Assembly: GCA_016873155.1 (NCBI GenBank)
Contig: VGXX01000010.1
Coordinates: forward strand, 1-35,848
Reading direction: 5' to 3'
Source: Planctomycetota bacterium
GTDB taxonomy: Bacteria; Planctomycetota; Brocadiia; Brocadiales; Brocadiaceae
Length of the DNA: 35,848 nucleotides
The position numbers and the translations under genes were made by a program. Positions 15,982-25,062 of this stretch are shown here, in pieces (within the stretch, counting starts at the first letter, position 1; each line of letters opens with the position of its first letter). The notes beneath the pieces were generated by a model. That model was not told where the DNA came from, did no database searches, and worked only from the letters and a program-made list of their open reading frames with translations.

Positions 15982-16959
15982 ATGTCATTTAATGTGTATG
16001 TCACCCGACAGATTCCTGAGGAAGGAATTAATATACTAAAGAAGTTTTGCCAAACGGTGGAAGTAAATCCGCATGACAGGCCATTAACTTATGATGAGCT
16101 TTTCAGGCAGGTAAAAGGCAGGGATGCTATACTTACTATGCTTTCTGATAGAGTTGATGCGGCATTGATGAATGAGGCAAAGAGTCTGAAAGTTATAGCC
16201 AATTATGCCGTGGGATATGACAATGTTGATGTCAAAGCCGCTACTACAAAAGGTATTATTGTAACTAATACGCCCGGCGTATTGACAGATAGTACGGCGG
16301 ATATGGCATGGGCGCTGCTTTTTTCCATAGCAAGGAGAATTGTCGAAGGCGATAAACTTACCCGTGCCGGTAAATTTATCGGATGGGCACCCCTGATGCT
16401 CTTGGGTGGCGATTTTATTGGAAAGACCTTAGGTATCATTGGCGCTGGCAGGATTGGGACGGCTATGGCCATGCGGTCGAGGGGGTGGTATATGAAGGTG
16501 TTTTATACCACGCATTCTAACAGAAATGCCGTGCTGGAAGAGATGCTTGGCGCTAAAAGAGTAGATTTGGAAACGTTGCTGAAAGAATCGGATTTTATTT
16601 CTATTCATACCTCTCTGTCTGAAAAGACAAGACACTTGATTGGCGCAAAAGAGCTTTCTTTAATGAAGAATACGGCCTATCTCATCAATACGGCACGCGG
16701 TGCAGTAATTGATGAAGCTGCATTGGTGAATGCCTTGAAAAATAGACAGATTGCAGGCGCCGGGTTGGATGTCTATGAGGAAGAACCGAGATTAAAGCCA
16801 GGTCTTGCGGAACTGGATAATGTTGTGTTAGCGCCGCATCTTGGCAGCGCCACTATAGAAACCCGCACCAAAATGGCTGTAATGGCTGCGGAAAATATTA
16901 TTGCTGTCTTAAATAAGCAAAAGCCGAAAAATTGTGTAAATCCGGAAGCGCTTACATGA
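15982..16959 (+). CDS. D-2-hydroxyacid dehydrogenase (glyoxylate/hydroxypyruvate reductase type)
   Basis: NAD(P)H-dependent reductase of 2-oxoacids. The 325-residue protein shows the family pattern: NYAVGYDNVDV, TPGVLTDSTADMAWAL, the dinucleotide-binding GAGRIG (about 154-159), catalytic Arg239 in INTARG, Glu in the DVYEEEP motif and His286 in APHLGSAT. The overall pattern fits glyoxylate reductase (GyaR/GhrB-like) better than phosphoglycerate dehydrogenase, because there is no C-terminal ACT domain. I choose ATG 15982, six nt after GGGAG, over an in-frame TTG at 15964. Its stop overlaps the next gene by four bases (ATGA), so the two are translationally coupled. Confidence 0.88.
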   Translation: MSFNVYVTRQIPEEGINILKKFCQTVEVNPHDRPLTYDELFRQVKGRDAILTMLSDRVDAALMNEAKSLKVIANYAVGYDNVDVKAATTKGIIVTNTPGVLTDSTADMAWALLFSIARRIVEGDKLTRAGKFIGWAPLMLLGGDFIGKTLGIIGAGRIGTAMAMRSRGWYMKVFYTTHSNRNAVLEEMLGAKRVDLETLLKESDFISIHTSLSEKTRHLIGAKELSLMKNTAYLINTARGAVIDEAALVNALKNRQIAGAGLDVYEEEPRLKPGLAELDNVVLAPHLGSATIETRTKMAVMAAENIIAVLNKQKPKNCVNPEALT

Positions 16960-17441
16960 TTAAAATACGGAAGGCAAGGGGTGCAGATTTTGACGCTATA
17001 TGGGATATTTTTCATCAGGTGGTGAAGAAAGGTGATACCTTTGCCTTTGATCCGAAGTCAAGCAAGGAGGATTGTAAGGTCTTGTGGATGTCGTCTCCTG
17101 TTTACACGTGTGTTGCAGAATTACATAACAAAATTCTTGGGACATACATTTTGAGGAAAAATCAGCCTGGTCTGGGTGGACATGTCGCAAATGCAGCTTA
17201 TATGGTACATCCCGGTGCAAGCGGGCAAGGAATTGGCAAGGCATTGGGGATACACTCCATAAAACAGGCAAAAAAACGTGGTTTTTCTGCGATACAGTTT
17301 AATTTTGTAGTGAGTACAAATCTCGTTGCAATCCAGTTATGGCTAAAACTTGGATTCAAGATTGTTGGTATGGTACCAAAGGCATTTAACCATCAAAAGC
17401 TTGGCTTCGTAGACGTTTATATTATGCACAGATTTGTGTAA
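16956..17441 (+). CDS. GNAT-family N-acetyltransferase
   Basis: A 161-residue acetyl-CoA-dependent acetyltransferase. Motif A is visible as VHPGASGQGIGKAL (acetyl-CoA pyrophosphate loop, about 92-105), followed by a motif-B-like stretch LVAIQLWLKLGFKIVG. The substrate (amine, amino acid or protein) cannot be told. The start ATG 16956 overlaps the preceding stop in ATGA; an upstream TTG in the same frame would lie inside the dehydrogenase and is not needed. No terminator is evident in the 80 nt before the convergent gene. Confidence 0.85.
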   Translation: MIKIRKARGADFDAIWDIFHQVVKKGDTFAFDPKSSKEDCKVLWMSSPVYTCVAELHNKILGTYILRKNQPGLGGHVANAAYMVHPGASGQGIGKALGIHSIKQAKKRGFSAIQFNFVVSTNLVAIQLWLKLGFKIVGMVPKAFNHQKLGFVDVYIMHRFV

Positions 17442-17521
17442 AAGTCCCTTTAGTTACTATGATGCGTTTTAAGATTTAAAATACTCAGATGGGATACGAT
17501 GTGTGAGGGAAAAAGACTGGG

Positions 17522-20068
17522 TCAGCTTAACTGCAAATCGGTTTCGTGATTTTGATATTGCCTGACAATAGTTTTCTTCTCAATCTCTTTCATGAGGTTA
17601 TCAATATCTTCCTTCTTCGGTTCGGTAAATGTCTCGCCTACCTGATAATGGAAAATCGTATTGACACTTTCATGAAACATGTTTTCTACCGGTTTGGTCA
17701 TGTCTAATAACCTTACATCGATATTGCTTAATAAATAGGTTATTTGATCAAAAAGCACACTGGTTGCCACCCCTGAATGGATAAACGAGTGCCTGTGTAA
17801 ATAGTTTTCAATGGCGTGGATAAACCCGTGCATTTGAGCGATCTGGTTTTGTAAAAGGAGAATGGCCTTCTCAAGATTTCTTCGTGTCAACTGCGAACTT
17901 TTTAAATAGTCGATATGAACATCCGGTTCCTTTGATATCTTTTTGTCGTTACTTCTGGTATGGGCTGAAATGTATGATTCGATATTTCTTACTTCATCAA
18001 TCAAGCGATCGAGTTTCTTTTCTATTGCTTCAAACTCCGATATATTTTTGTAATAGCAGGTATCTTTTAATTTTTCATGCAACAGTTCAATACCTTTCAG
18101 GAAACCATCTAATTCCTTAGCGCTGAATGAGAAAAATTCGGGTTCGTTTTTAAAGGTGTCGATTTTTTTGATTTGAGCTTCTTTTTCGGCAATATTTTGA
18201 ATACCGGTTTTAACGTCGATAATGCTCTTAAAAACAGGATTTTGATCCAGTTTTTGTATGTTTGCATTGGTATCGCTACCTTTTTCAAGGGATGATTTGC
18301 CTTTATTCGTTACAAAATCTTCCAGCGAGCTAATCTTATGTATGATCTCCTGGTAGGCATTTTCCTTCAGCGGCTTATCGAAGAGAAGTTTTTGTAAATC
18401 CGCTAATATCCCATGAATCGACTCCTGTTTCTGCTGAGTACCTATGATGTCCAGATTGCTCATATCTCTGTAAAGAATTTCGAATTTGTTGAACTTGGGA
18501 AAAATAGTTTTAAAGGGATCCTGTATCTCTTTATTTGCTTTACTCTCCAGGTTCTTAATTAAGTTTTTTAATTGATCGAGGACGTCAGATAAATTCGTTA
18601 GCTGTGGCACGCACTTCCTTGCTTCTAAAAAGGCATCTTCACCTTTAGCGGTCTTCAAATTGGATAACTTTTCCAGGTTTTCATTAAATTTATTAATGAG
18701 TTTTTGAAGGTCTTCTTCCTCTTCTGCCTTTAGACCCTGGTCACGGTGGGTAAACGGTTTTGTGGAGATATCAATCGTTACCGAGAAAACTGATTCAATA
18801 CATCTTTTAATTACCGTTGCAAATTTATTTGAAGACTTCCCGGCAGGATGAACAACATCCTGATGGCTATCTGATTCACCGGCTTTCGTATCCCGTATTG
18901 TCAAAAAATCCAGGTAAGCCAGTAATTTGCTAAAGGAATTCAGAAGCTCATGGTAATCATTCTGTAACATATGATGATTCGCAACCAGGGAAAGTTTCTT
19001 CAATTCGTTATAATTTGCCGTTAAATTGTGATGTTCGCTGCGGATATCGGCCTTATGCTTAAATAATTTTTTGGTTAATTTTACAATAAATTTTTCAATA
19101 CATTTCGCATACGTTAAAAAGAGGCCGTATTCTTCAAGGAGTTTAAATTGTCCGTTGAGTCTGTTCGTTGCTGAATAGACATATCCTGCATATGCCGGCA
19201 TAGCCTTCCAGTTATTGTTTTCAATAATGTGTTCTATCCTCATTAAATCTAAGAATGAATCTTCATTAAACAACAAGGGATTATCTTTTGAAGCTATATG
19301 GTCGAAAACCTCGGCGAAGTAACCAAGATCGTCAATCTTTTCCTCAACCATGGCAAGGTCGTCTTCCTGTGAATTAAAAGTCCGCAACTTCAAATAATGT
19401 TGTTCCATATCCAATTTAAGGATCAAATCGATAAATTGGAGATTTAAATAAATTTCTTTTAAACCTGCGGTGGTAAAGACCCTGTTTTTTGTCTCGATTT
19501 TGTTGAATCGAAGCTCCCGTCCTATTTTTTCTGATGTTAAGGGCAATCCGTTAAAAACCAAATAATCATTGAGCCTTCCCGTATATTTTTCATACGATTC
19601 GGCATGGGTGATATAATTGCGGTGAATATAGTCCGGCGTAAAATTATCAAGCCGGTTTTGTTCTGACTCATCGATTATCAATAAATTGCTTGCACCCTTA
19701 ACGACCCCTTTTTTACAGTGCAATACAAGATGGGGTTTCATCAGATATTGAATAAGGGACTCGACCTCGGTTAACGTAGCGGTTATGTTCGCTTCTACGA
19801 ACCCTTGTTCTTTAAAGGTGTGGAGATTGTCAATTTTCCCCTTATTAAAGAGGCGCTTGGAAATGATTCTCAGGGTTTTCTCGAAAGAGCTGTCTATTAC
19901 CCGGCCTCTAAACTTGACCATATAAGACTTCAAGGACTCTTTCACCACATCTTCCCTTATTTTCTCCTTCATCCCGGCTATCTGAGCACGTACAACCTCG
20001 GAGGTGTGGTATTTCCTTTTTAATAGTTCGTACAAATAATTTTTATCATTCGATATGATAGTTTTCAT
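17522..20068 (-). CDS. Large alpha-helical cytoplasmic protein of unknown function
   Basis: An 848-residue protein rich in Lys, Glu, Leu, Asn and Ile, with no signal peptide, no membrane helix and almost no Cys. Long stretches (about 330-560 and 600-760) have heptad-like spacing of Leu/Ile and look like coiled coil or helical bundle. The first 120 residues are basic. I recognise no catalytic motif and no family. ATG 20068 is the first in-frame start; there is no good Shine-Dalgarno. It lies 68 nt after a lipoprotein gene on the same strand and may share its transcript. Coding is supported by length and by the absence of competing frames. A structural, tethering or cytoskeletal role is conceivable, but is inference only. 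Confidence 0.7.
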   Translation of the reverse strand: MKTIISNDKNYLYELLKRKYHTSEVVRAQIAGMKEKIREDVVKESLKSYMVKFRGRVIDSSFEKTLRIISKRLFNKGKIDNLHTFKEQGFVEANITATLTEVESLIQYLMKPHLVLHCKKGVVKGASNLLIIDESEQNRLDNFTPDYIHRNYITHAESYEKYTGRLNDYLVFNGLPLTSEKIGRELRFNKIETKNRVFTTAGLKEIYLNLQFIDLILKLDMEQHYLKLRTFNSQEDDLAMVEEKIDDLGYFAEVFDHIASKDNPLLFNEDSFLDLMRIEHIIENNNWKAMPAYAGYVYSATNRLNGQFKLLEEYGLFLTYAKCIEKFIVKLTKKLFKHKADIRSEHHNLTANYNELKKLSLVANHHMLQNDYHELLNSFSKLLAYLDFLTIRDTKAGESDSHQDVVHPAGKSSNKFATVIKRCIESVFSVTIDISTKPFTHRDQGLKAEEEEDLQKLINKFNENLEKLSNLKTAKGEDAFLEARKCVPQLTNLSDVLDQLKNLIKNLESKANKEIQDPFKTIFPKFNKFEILYRDMSNLDIIGTQQKQESIHGILADLQKLLFDKPLKENAYQEIIHKISSLEDFVTNKGKSSLEKGSDTNANIQKLDQNPVFKSIIDVKTGIQNIAEKEAQIKKIDTFKNEPEFFSFSAKELDGFLKGIELLHEKLKDTCYYKNISEFEAIEKKLDRLIDEVRNIESYISAHTRSNDKKISKEPDVHIDYLKSSQLTRRNLEKAILLLQNQIAQMHGFIHAIENYLHRHSFIHSGVATSVLFDQITYLLSNIDVRLLDMTKPVENMFHESVNTIFHYQVGETFTEPKKEDIDNLMKEIEKKTIVRQYQNHETDLQLS

Positions 20069-20136
20069 GACTACAATTTAATAAAACTTTCTCAGAAGTC
20101 AAAAAAAATTTTTATTAGGATTGATTTTTGAGATGG

Positions 20137-20787
20137 CTATTTTATTGTGATTTTTTCTCTGAAGGCAATTAATCTCTGCGCAAGCTTAAAGACAAGCTTT
20201 TCAATCGAATCTTCTACTGCGGGTCCGTATTTTGGCCCGGAAATTTTCCACCAGCCGCCTTCCGTTTCATAATCAATCAGATCCAGATTCTTTCCTTCTA
20301 CAGCCAGATCATCCTCAAATATCTTATTCAGGTTTTTGTCCAAGAAAGAAACATGTGCCGACAGATAATGTTTCCCGATAGCCCGCCAAACTGATTCTTC
20401 AACAATCAATTCAAGCTTTGAAGCCTTTAACTGCACCATTAATATGGCGTCTAACCCGGTCTTTTCAATTATTTCTTGATTAGGTAGTTTGTTCAGAATG
20501 GTAACCTTATTAAATACAATTTTTGTCATTTCTTCTATATTTTTAGCCAGTGGCTCGCCTATCGGAAATACGTAGTGATGTATGCCTGCAATCATGTCTG
20601 CTTGCCGTTCTTCCTGACTAAAATGATACAACGATGGATCGATAAAAAGCCCTGCATGCAAGGGAATTTGCTGCATTTCTTTTAATTGTTTGTCTAACGC
20701 AGGCACAATTGGCACTTTCATCCCGCGACTATTAGCGCAACTAACAACAAAGAGGAATAATAAACTAAATAAAGCAATCTTTTTCAT
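20137..20787 (-). CDS. Putative lipoprotein of unknown function
   Basis: A 216-residue protein starting at ATG 20787, chosen because AAGGAT lies just upstream and because this start gives a classical lipoprotein signal: MKK, a hydrophobic core and the lipobox FVVSC with Cys at about 16. The open frame extends 37 codons further upstream to 20898, but that segment lacks signal-peptide character. The mature part (HAGLFIDPSLYHF..., DAILMVQLKASKLEL, a C-terminal amphipathic helix) resembles small envelope lipoproteins that bind or help assemble other envelope components, but I cannot name one. It precedes the 848-residue gene. Confidence 0.7.
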   Translation of the reverse strand: MKKIALFSLLFLFVVSCANSRGMKVPIVPALDKQLKEMQQIPLHAGLFIDPSLYHFSQEERQADMIAGIHHYVFPIGEPLAKNIEEMTKIVFNKVTILNKLPNQEIIEKTGLDAILMVQLKASKLELIVEESVWRAIGKHYLSAHVSFLDKNLNKIFEDDLAVEGKNLDLIDYETEGGWWKISGPKYGPAVEDSIEKLVFKLAQRLIAFREKITIK

Positions 20788-21000
20788 AAATATCCTTGAA
20801 ATACTTTTTAAAATTGATAAAGATATTACTGCCGGATCATTAATTGTAGTTGAAGGTACGCGAGTGAGAATTTCCGTAATTATACAATAAAACTTCATGA
20901 TAAACTAAGCACAAATTATTTGGATTGTGATTGACTTACTTTTTACAACAGGATTCAGTCTTAATAATATTATTTTTAATTATTTGGAGGAGAGTTATTC

Positions 21001-22458
21001 ATGAGAGGCTTTTTGTCGTTCGTTGCTGTGTCAGTAATTTTTAGTATTTTTAGTGGTGTGTTACATGCCCAAAAGCTGGATAAGGGGGTGGGTCCGTACG
21101 CAGAATTTTGGAAACCTATTCCAACGCAAAGATACTGGGCGCCGGACTATTTCTATTCGCCGCCCGCAGAGCCAAAAGGGGTTTTTAACGCAGATGAATG
21201 CACGATTTGCCACAAGGCTTTAAATCCGGGTTTGGTAAAGGCATGGGAGGAAAGCAGCCATGCTAATCTTGATAAGCTTTTGGATTATCAGAAGGTGAAA
21301 TTGGAAGAGATAGAAAAAAACCTTGGGAAGAAGCTTACGAAGGTGGGCTGCATTGATTGTCATGGTAAGGTTGGTGCAGAAAAGTTGGATCATGAAAAAG
21401 AATTAATAATGCCCAATCCCGCTCTTTGCGGTGAGTGTCATAAGCAGGAGTATGAGGAGTTCGAATCTGAAAAACAGTATGGTATTCCCGATTGGAAACC
21501 AGGCAGAGAGAGTCATGCAAAGTCTTACGATGCCAATCTGGACGTAGACGTATGGGCTGCAGTAGACAAAAATATTGTTCAGGGCTGCGATATGTGCCAC
21601 AATATCCAGCACAAGTGCGATAGTTGCCATAGCCGGCATGCCTTTAAGGCATCGGAATCAAGGAGGCCGGAGGCGTGCCAAACCTGCCACAACGGGCCTG
21701 ATCACCCGGATATTGAATATTACAGAGACTCCAAGCACGGCTCTATATATTTTATCGAGGGTCATAGCTGGGACTGGAACAAGCAATTAAAAGATGCGAA
21801 CTATATTTCTCCTACCTGTCAATCCTGTCATATGTACTATAAAGGACAGTATTCGCATAATATGGTCAGGAAGGCTATCATGGGTGAGGGCGACGTGTTG
21901 TTTTATGACAATATCTTCAAAGGGGTAAAACCATCGGATTATATCAAGAACAGCAAGGAATTAATGTCAAGACGGGAGGCGTGGATTGAAGTTTGTGTAC
22001 AGTGCCATTCTACACGGTTTTCCCGGGATTACCTGGACTCAATGGATAAGGCGTCGGATTCCGTTTTTCAGTATGTGAGTGATTCTTACGCTACGATTAA
22101 ATCACTCTATGAGGATGGGGTGCTCTATCCCATGCCTGAAAACAGACCCAAGGCGCCAGCCCCTGTGACGGAGAAATATCCTGATCTGTTGGGTGGTTTC
22201 TACGGCGAATTTTGGGCAAAGAATGGAAACCCAAGTAAAATTGAAAAGGACTTCCTGTATATGTGGGAGAACGATGCCTTTTTGGTCAGGAAGGGTTTGG
22301 CGCACATGAACCCCAATGGGTTTACCTATATCTCGTGGTCGAACCTGCTCAAGAAGTACGTGGATATACAGAGTGAGGCAAATACCTTAAGGAGATTAGC
22401 TGCATTGGAAAAGAAGGCAAAGTTAAGGCCATCAAGGGTGCACAAGAAGAGTAAATAG
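21001..22458 (+). CDS. HAO-like octaheme cytochrome c (third paralogue)
   Basis: A 485-residue octaheme protein with a signal peptide (1-23) and CxxCH motifs starting at 67, 117, 143, 196, 206, 226, 273 and 332. Haem order and spacing follow HAO; 196-200 is the expected P460 haem. Tyr443 in PNGFTY aligns with the P460 cross-linking tyrosine, so an oxidase of hydroxylamine, hydrazine or a similar compound is possible, unlike the tyrosine-less HAO relatives thought to reduce nitrite or NO. It lacks the long C-terminal tail of HDH and the CX4CH third motif. The start is fixed by GGAGGAG, 7 nt upstream. It has no partner gene and ends 17 nt from a convergent kinase gene. Substrate unknown. Confidence 0.88.
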   Translation: MRGFLSFVAVSVIFSIFSGVLHAQKLDKGVGPYAEFWKPIPTQRYWAPDYFYSPPAEPKGVFNADECTICHKALNPGLVKAWEESSHANLDKLLDYQKVKLEEIEKNLGKKLTKVGCIDCHGKVGAEKLDHEKELIMPNPALCGECHKQEYEEFESEKQYGIPDWKPGRESHAKSYDANLDVDVWAAVDKNIVQGCDMCHNIQHKCDSCHSRHAFKASESRRPEACQTCHNGPDHPDIEYYRDSKHGSIYFIEGHSWDWNKQLKDANYISPTCQSCHMYYKGQYSHNMVRKAIMGEGDVLFYDNIFKGVKPSDYIKNSKELMSRREAWIEVCVQCHSTRFSRDYLDSMDKASDSVFQYVSDSYATIKSLYEDGVLYPMPENRPKAPAPVTEKYPDLLGGFYGEFWAKNGNPSKIEKDFLYMWENDAFLVRKGLAHMNPNGFTYISWSNLLKKYVDIQSEANTLRRLAALEKKAKLRPSRVHKKSK

Positions 22459-22475
22459 GCACGTAATGAATCGAA

Positions 22476-25052
22476 CTATTCTTCCACCATTTTCAATGCT
22501 TCCGTTTTTGGTAGGGGGTTTGTAGTTGTATTTGTATTCGTGCGATTTAAAGGCAGGCTAATATAAAAATCAGTGCCAGCGCCTTCTCTACTTTCTATGT
22601 AGATAGCTCCTTCGTGATCCTTTATAATTCGATACACCATAGCCAGTCCAAGGCCGGTGCCTTTGTCTTTATTAGTAAAGAACGGTTCGAAGATATGTGA
22701 AATCTTTTCGACAGGGATTCCCTCTCCGTTATCGGAAATTTTAATAACAAAATACTGCGTATCATTTGGGTCTCGTAAGAAGGGGGATGTAAAGAAGAAG
22801 AAAACGCTGTTAGGATTTAGTTTCGCCATTCTTCTGAACTCCGAAAGGTTGTCCATAAAGCTTGTACGGACTTTAATACTTCCATTTCTTGGGAGTGCAT
22901 CAAGGCTGTTTTGTAAAATATTTAAGAGCACCTGCTTTATTTTATCCTCATCTGCAATGAGAGCGCATCTTTTTTCTTCTAAAGCGGCGGTTATTTCAAT
23001 ACCTTTTTCTGAGGCCGTATCCCTTAGGAAATTTATGGTATCCAATATCGCATTATGAGGGTCTATCGGCTGCATTAAAGGTTCAGAAGGTTTTGCCAGG
23101 TTTAGCATATCTTCAATAATTCTGTTAATCCTTCTGATTTCCTTGAGAGCAATGTTCTGAAAACCATTGTGGAACTCTTCATCGTTTTTCTTGTGAGGGA
23201 GCAGTTGAAAATACGTGTTTATAGCCACGAGTGGATTTTTTATTTCATGGGCAATATTAGCAGCCAGGGCGCCAAGATAGGCGAGGCGGTCGGCATGTTG
23301 TTTTTCCGTCTGAAGCAATTTCAATTCTGTCGTGTCTGTCAGAATTATCAAAGAGCCGAGTTTCTGCCCGTCCTCAGTCTTGAGTTTGGTTATGGTTATG
23401 CTGCAGGGGACTTTTTTGTTCTTTCTATCAATAAAAGTTTCTAGGTTCTGATACTCGGAATCATTATTAAGCGTATGTCGCAAGAGTTGATGAGTATCTT
23501 TCCCTAAATTCTTAAGTATTTTCTCAGATGGATTTGTACCCTTCAGCCCAAGGATTCTTTTTGCCTCGTTATTAATGAGGGTAACCTCTTCATTAATATC
23601 CACGACGATAACCCCGCTTTTCAAACTCTGAAGAATATTGTCCCTGTATGTCTTGGCTTCTTTCAACCCTAAATAAAGATGCGCATTCCTGGCCGCCATG
23701 GCTAACTGCCCGGAGAAGACAAGAAACATCTGAATATCTTCTTGCGTAAAGACCTTTTTATTAACCTTCCTTCCAAGGAAGATTATCCCGAAGAGATTGT
23801 TCTCTTGGAAGACAGGGATACAACTATCCACGTCAAGAGAGGCTAATGTATCTTCTAACAAGTGTTCTACCTTATTATGCGTGAAACGGTTCAATTGATC
23901 TTTGGAAAGAACTGTTCTATTCTGGTAAAGCCAGGTAATAATAGCATCGTGGCTGGAAAGAAACAAATTACTATCTGATGGGAAATTTATAGCTGCCTTC
24001 AGGCTGTAATGCTGGGTCTTTTCGTCCTTTAGCAGTATGCCTATCTTATCAATGCCTACAGAATCATATAAATGTTGGATAGCATACTTAAGAAGTTCGT
24101 TCAAATCATGGATAGATGAAAACATTACCGTAGAATCGCTCAGTATCTTTGAATGGCTGTACCTGGTATGGAACAAGGTCTTCTCAATGACGTGCTGAAT
24201 TGATTCTCTGGCAGGCACAAGGATTAAAACCATCACTACGGCAGAAACCACGTTAGTGATTGTCTCTTTATATTCTGATACAGGGAGTATACTGCTCATA
24301 ATCAGGCCGACAGCGAAATAGATGATACTGAGAACGATGGATAAGGCAGCGTAAACAGTACTCCGCCTGATTACTACACTGATATCCATGAGGTGGTATT
24401 TCACGATAGCGTATGCAACAGCTATTGGAATAGGAATAGAAACTAAAGGCACAAACATCTCAACCTGCCATATACCAATCACCGGCAAGAGAAAGTTTGT
24501 GATGGCTCCCAGAAGTACGGATGCTGCAACCCCAAAATATAAATACTGAACCTGCAGTCTCTTTATGCCGTAATAGCGTATGCTTTTTCTATAAAGGCTA
24601 TATAAGGAATATGCCATACAGGCTATAAAATAGAACCAGAATACAGGGAATAACCAACCATATCTTGCCTGAGGCAGTTGTTTTACAAAAGTTACAGATA
24701 CGACAATGTACGGAGAAAAAAACACCAGAAGGAAACTTATGGCAAAGAAGAATATACTCAGGTATCGATTAACAGACAGTTCTACACGATCAGGAAAGAC
24801 GGATGAAAAAAAGAAAAATGTGGATGGAATAAACATCGCTGCGCAAAAGACCAACTTCAACCTGAATGCGGCCAAACCAGGCTCTCTTGTCTGGAGCATG
24901 AAAAAAATAAAAAATATCCACAAAGATATAGCAAGCGCGAATAAACAAAATCTCCTGTTAATAGTGTTTGCTGGATTTCTCAAGAGTACAAAGACACCAA
25001 GTCCAGCAATCAGTAAGAACATAAATATGAATAGTATTTGACTTACAGGCAT
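22476..25052 (-). CDS. Membrane sensor histidine kinase (7TM-GAF-PAS-HisKA-HATPase)
   Basis: An 858-residue sensor kinase. Seven or eight hydrophobic helices fill residues 5-285 (7TM histidine-kinase head). A GAF domain spans about 310-460 and a PAS domain about 470-580. HisKA carries phospho-acceptor His602 in AHEIKNPL. The ATPase has an N-box near 711 ([10 protein letters not shown]), G1 at 773-779 (SDNGEGI) and G2 at 798-803 (GTGLGL). The architecture resembles PrsK-type kinases, but I would not use that name. GGGAT lies before ATG 25052, ten nt after the ketosynthase stop, so it is the third gene of the radical SAM/ketosynthase operon. No cognate regulator is adjacent; the receiver protein at 28421-29926 is the nearest. 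Confidence 0.9.
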   Translation of the reverse strand: MPVSQILFIFMFLLIAGLGVFVLLRNPANTINRRFCLFALAISLWIFFIFFMLQTREPGLAAFRLKLVFCAAMFIPSTFFFFSSVFPDRVELSVNRYLSIFFFAISFLLVFFSPYIVVSVTFVKQLPQARYGWLFPVFWFYFIACMAYSLYSLYRKSIRYYGIKRLQVQYLYFGVAASVLLGAITNFLLPVIGIWQVEMFVPLVSIPIPIAVAYAIVKYHLMDISVVIRRSTVYAALSIVLSIIYFAVGLIMSSILPVSEYKETITNVVSAVVMVLILVPARESIQHVIEKTLFHTRYSHSKILSDSTVMFSSIHDLNELLKYAIQHLYDSVGIDKIGILLKDEKTQHYSLKAAINFPSDSNLFLSSHDAIITWLYQNRTVLSKDQLNRFTHNKVEHLLEDTLASLDVDSCIPVFQENNLFGIIFLGRKVNKKVFTQEDIQMFLVFSGQLAMAARNAHLYLGLKEAKTYRDNILQSLKSGVIVVDINEEVTLINNEAKRILGLKGTNPSEKILKNLGKDTHQLLRHTLNNDSEYQNLETFIDRKNKKVPCSITITKLKTEDGQKLGSLIILTDTTELKLLQTEKQHADRLAYLGALAANIAHEIKNPLVAINTYFQLLPHKKNDEEFHNGFQNIALKEIRRINRIIEDMLNLAKPSEPLMQPIDPHNAILDTINFLRDTASEKGIEITAALEEKRCALIADEDKIKQVLLNILQNSLDALPRNGSIKVRTSFMDNLSEFRRMAKLNPNSVFFFFTSPFLRDPNDTQYFVIKISDNGEGIPVEKISHIFEPFFTNKDKGTGLGLAMVYRIIKDHEGAIYIESREGAGTDFYISLPLNRTNTNTTTNPLPKTEALKMVEE

Positions 25053-25062
25053 ACTTATATCC

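Noticed and set aside
16932-16955. TTG start for the GNAT gene inside the dehydrogenase
   Set aside because: The ATGA overlap start at 16956 is the common coupling arrangement and fits family length.
20788-20898. 37-codon N-terminal extension of the lipoprotein gene
   Set aside because: It would bury a perfect lipoprotein signal peptide; the internal ATG 20787 has a Shine-Dalgarno.
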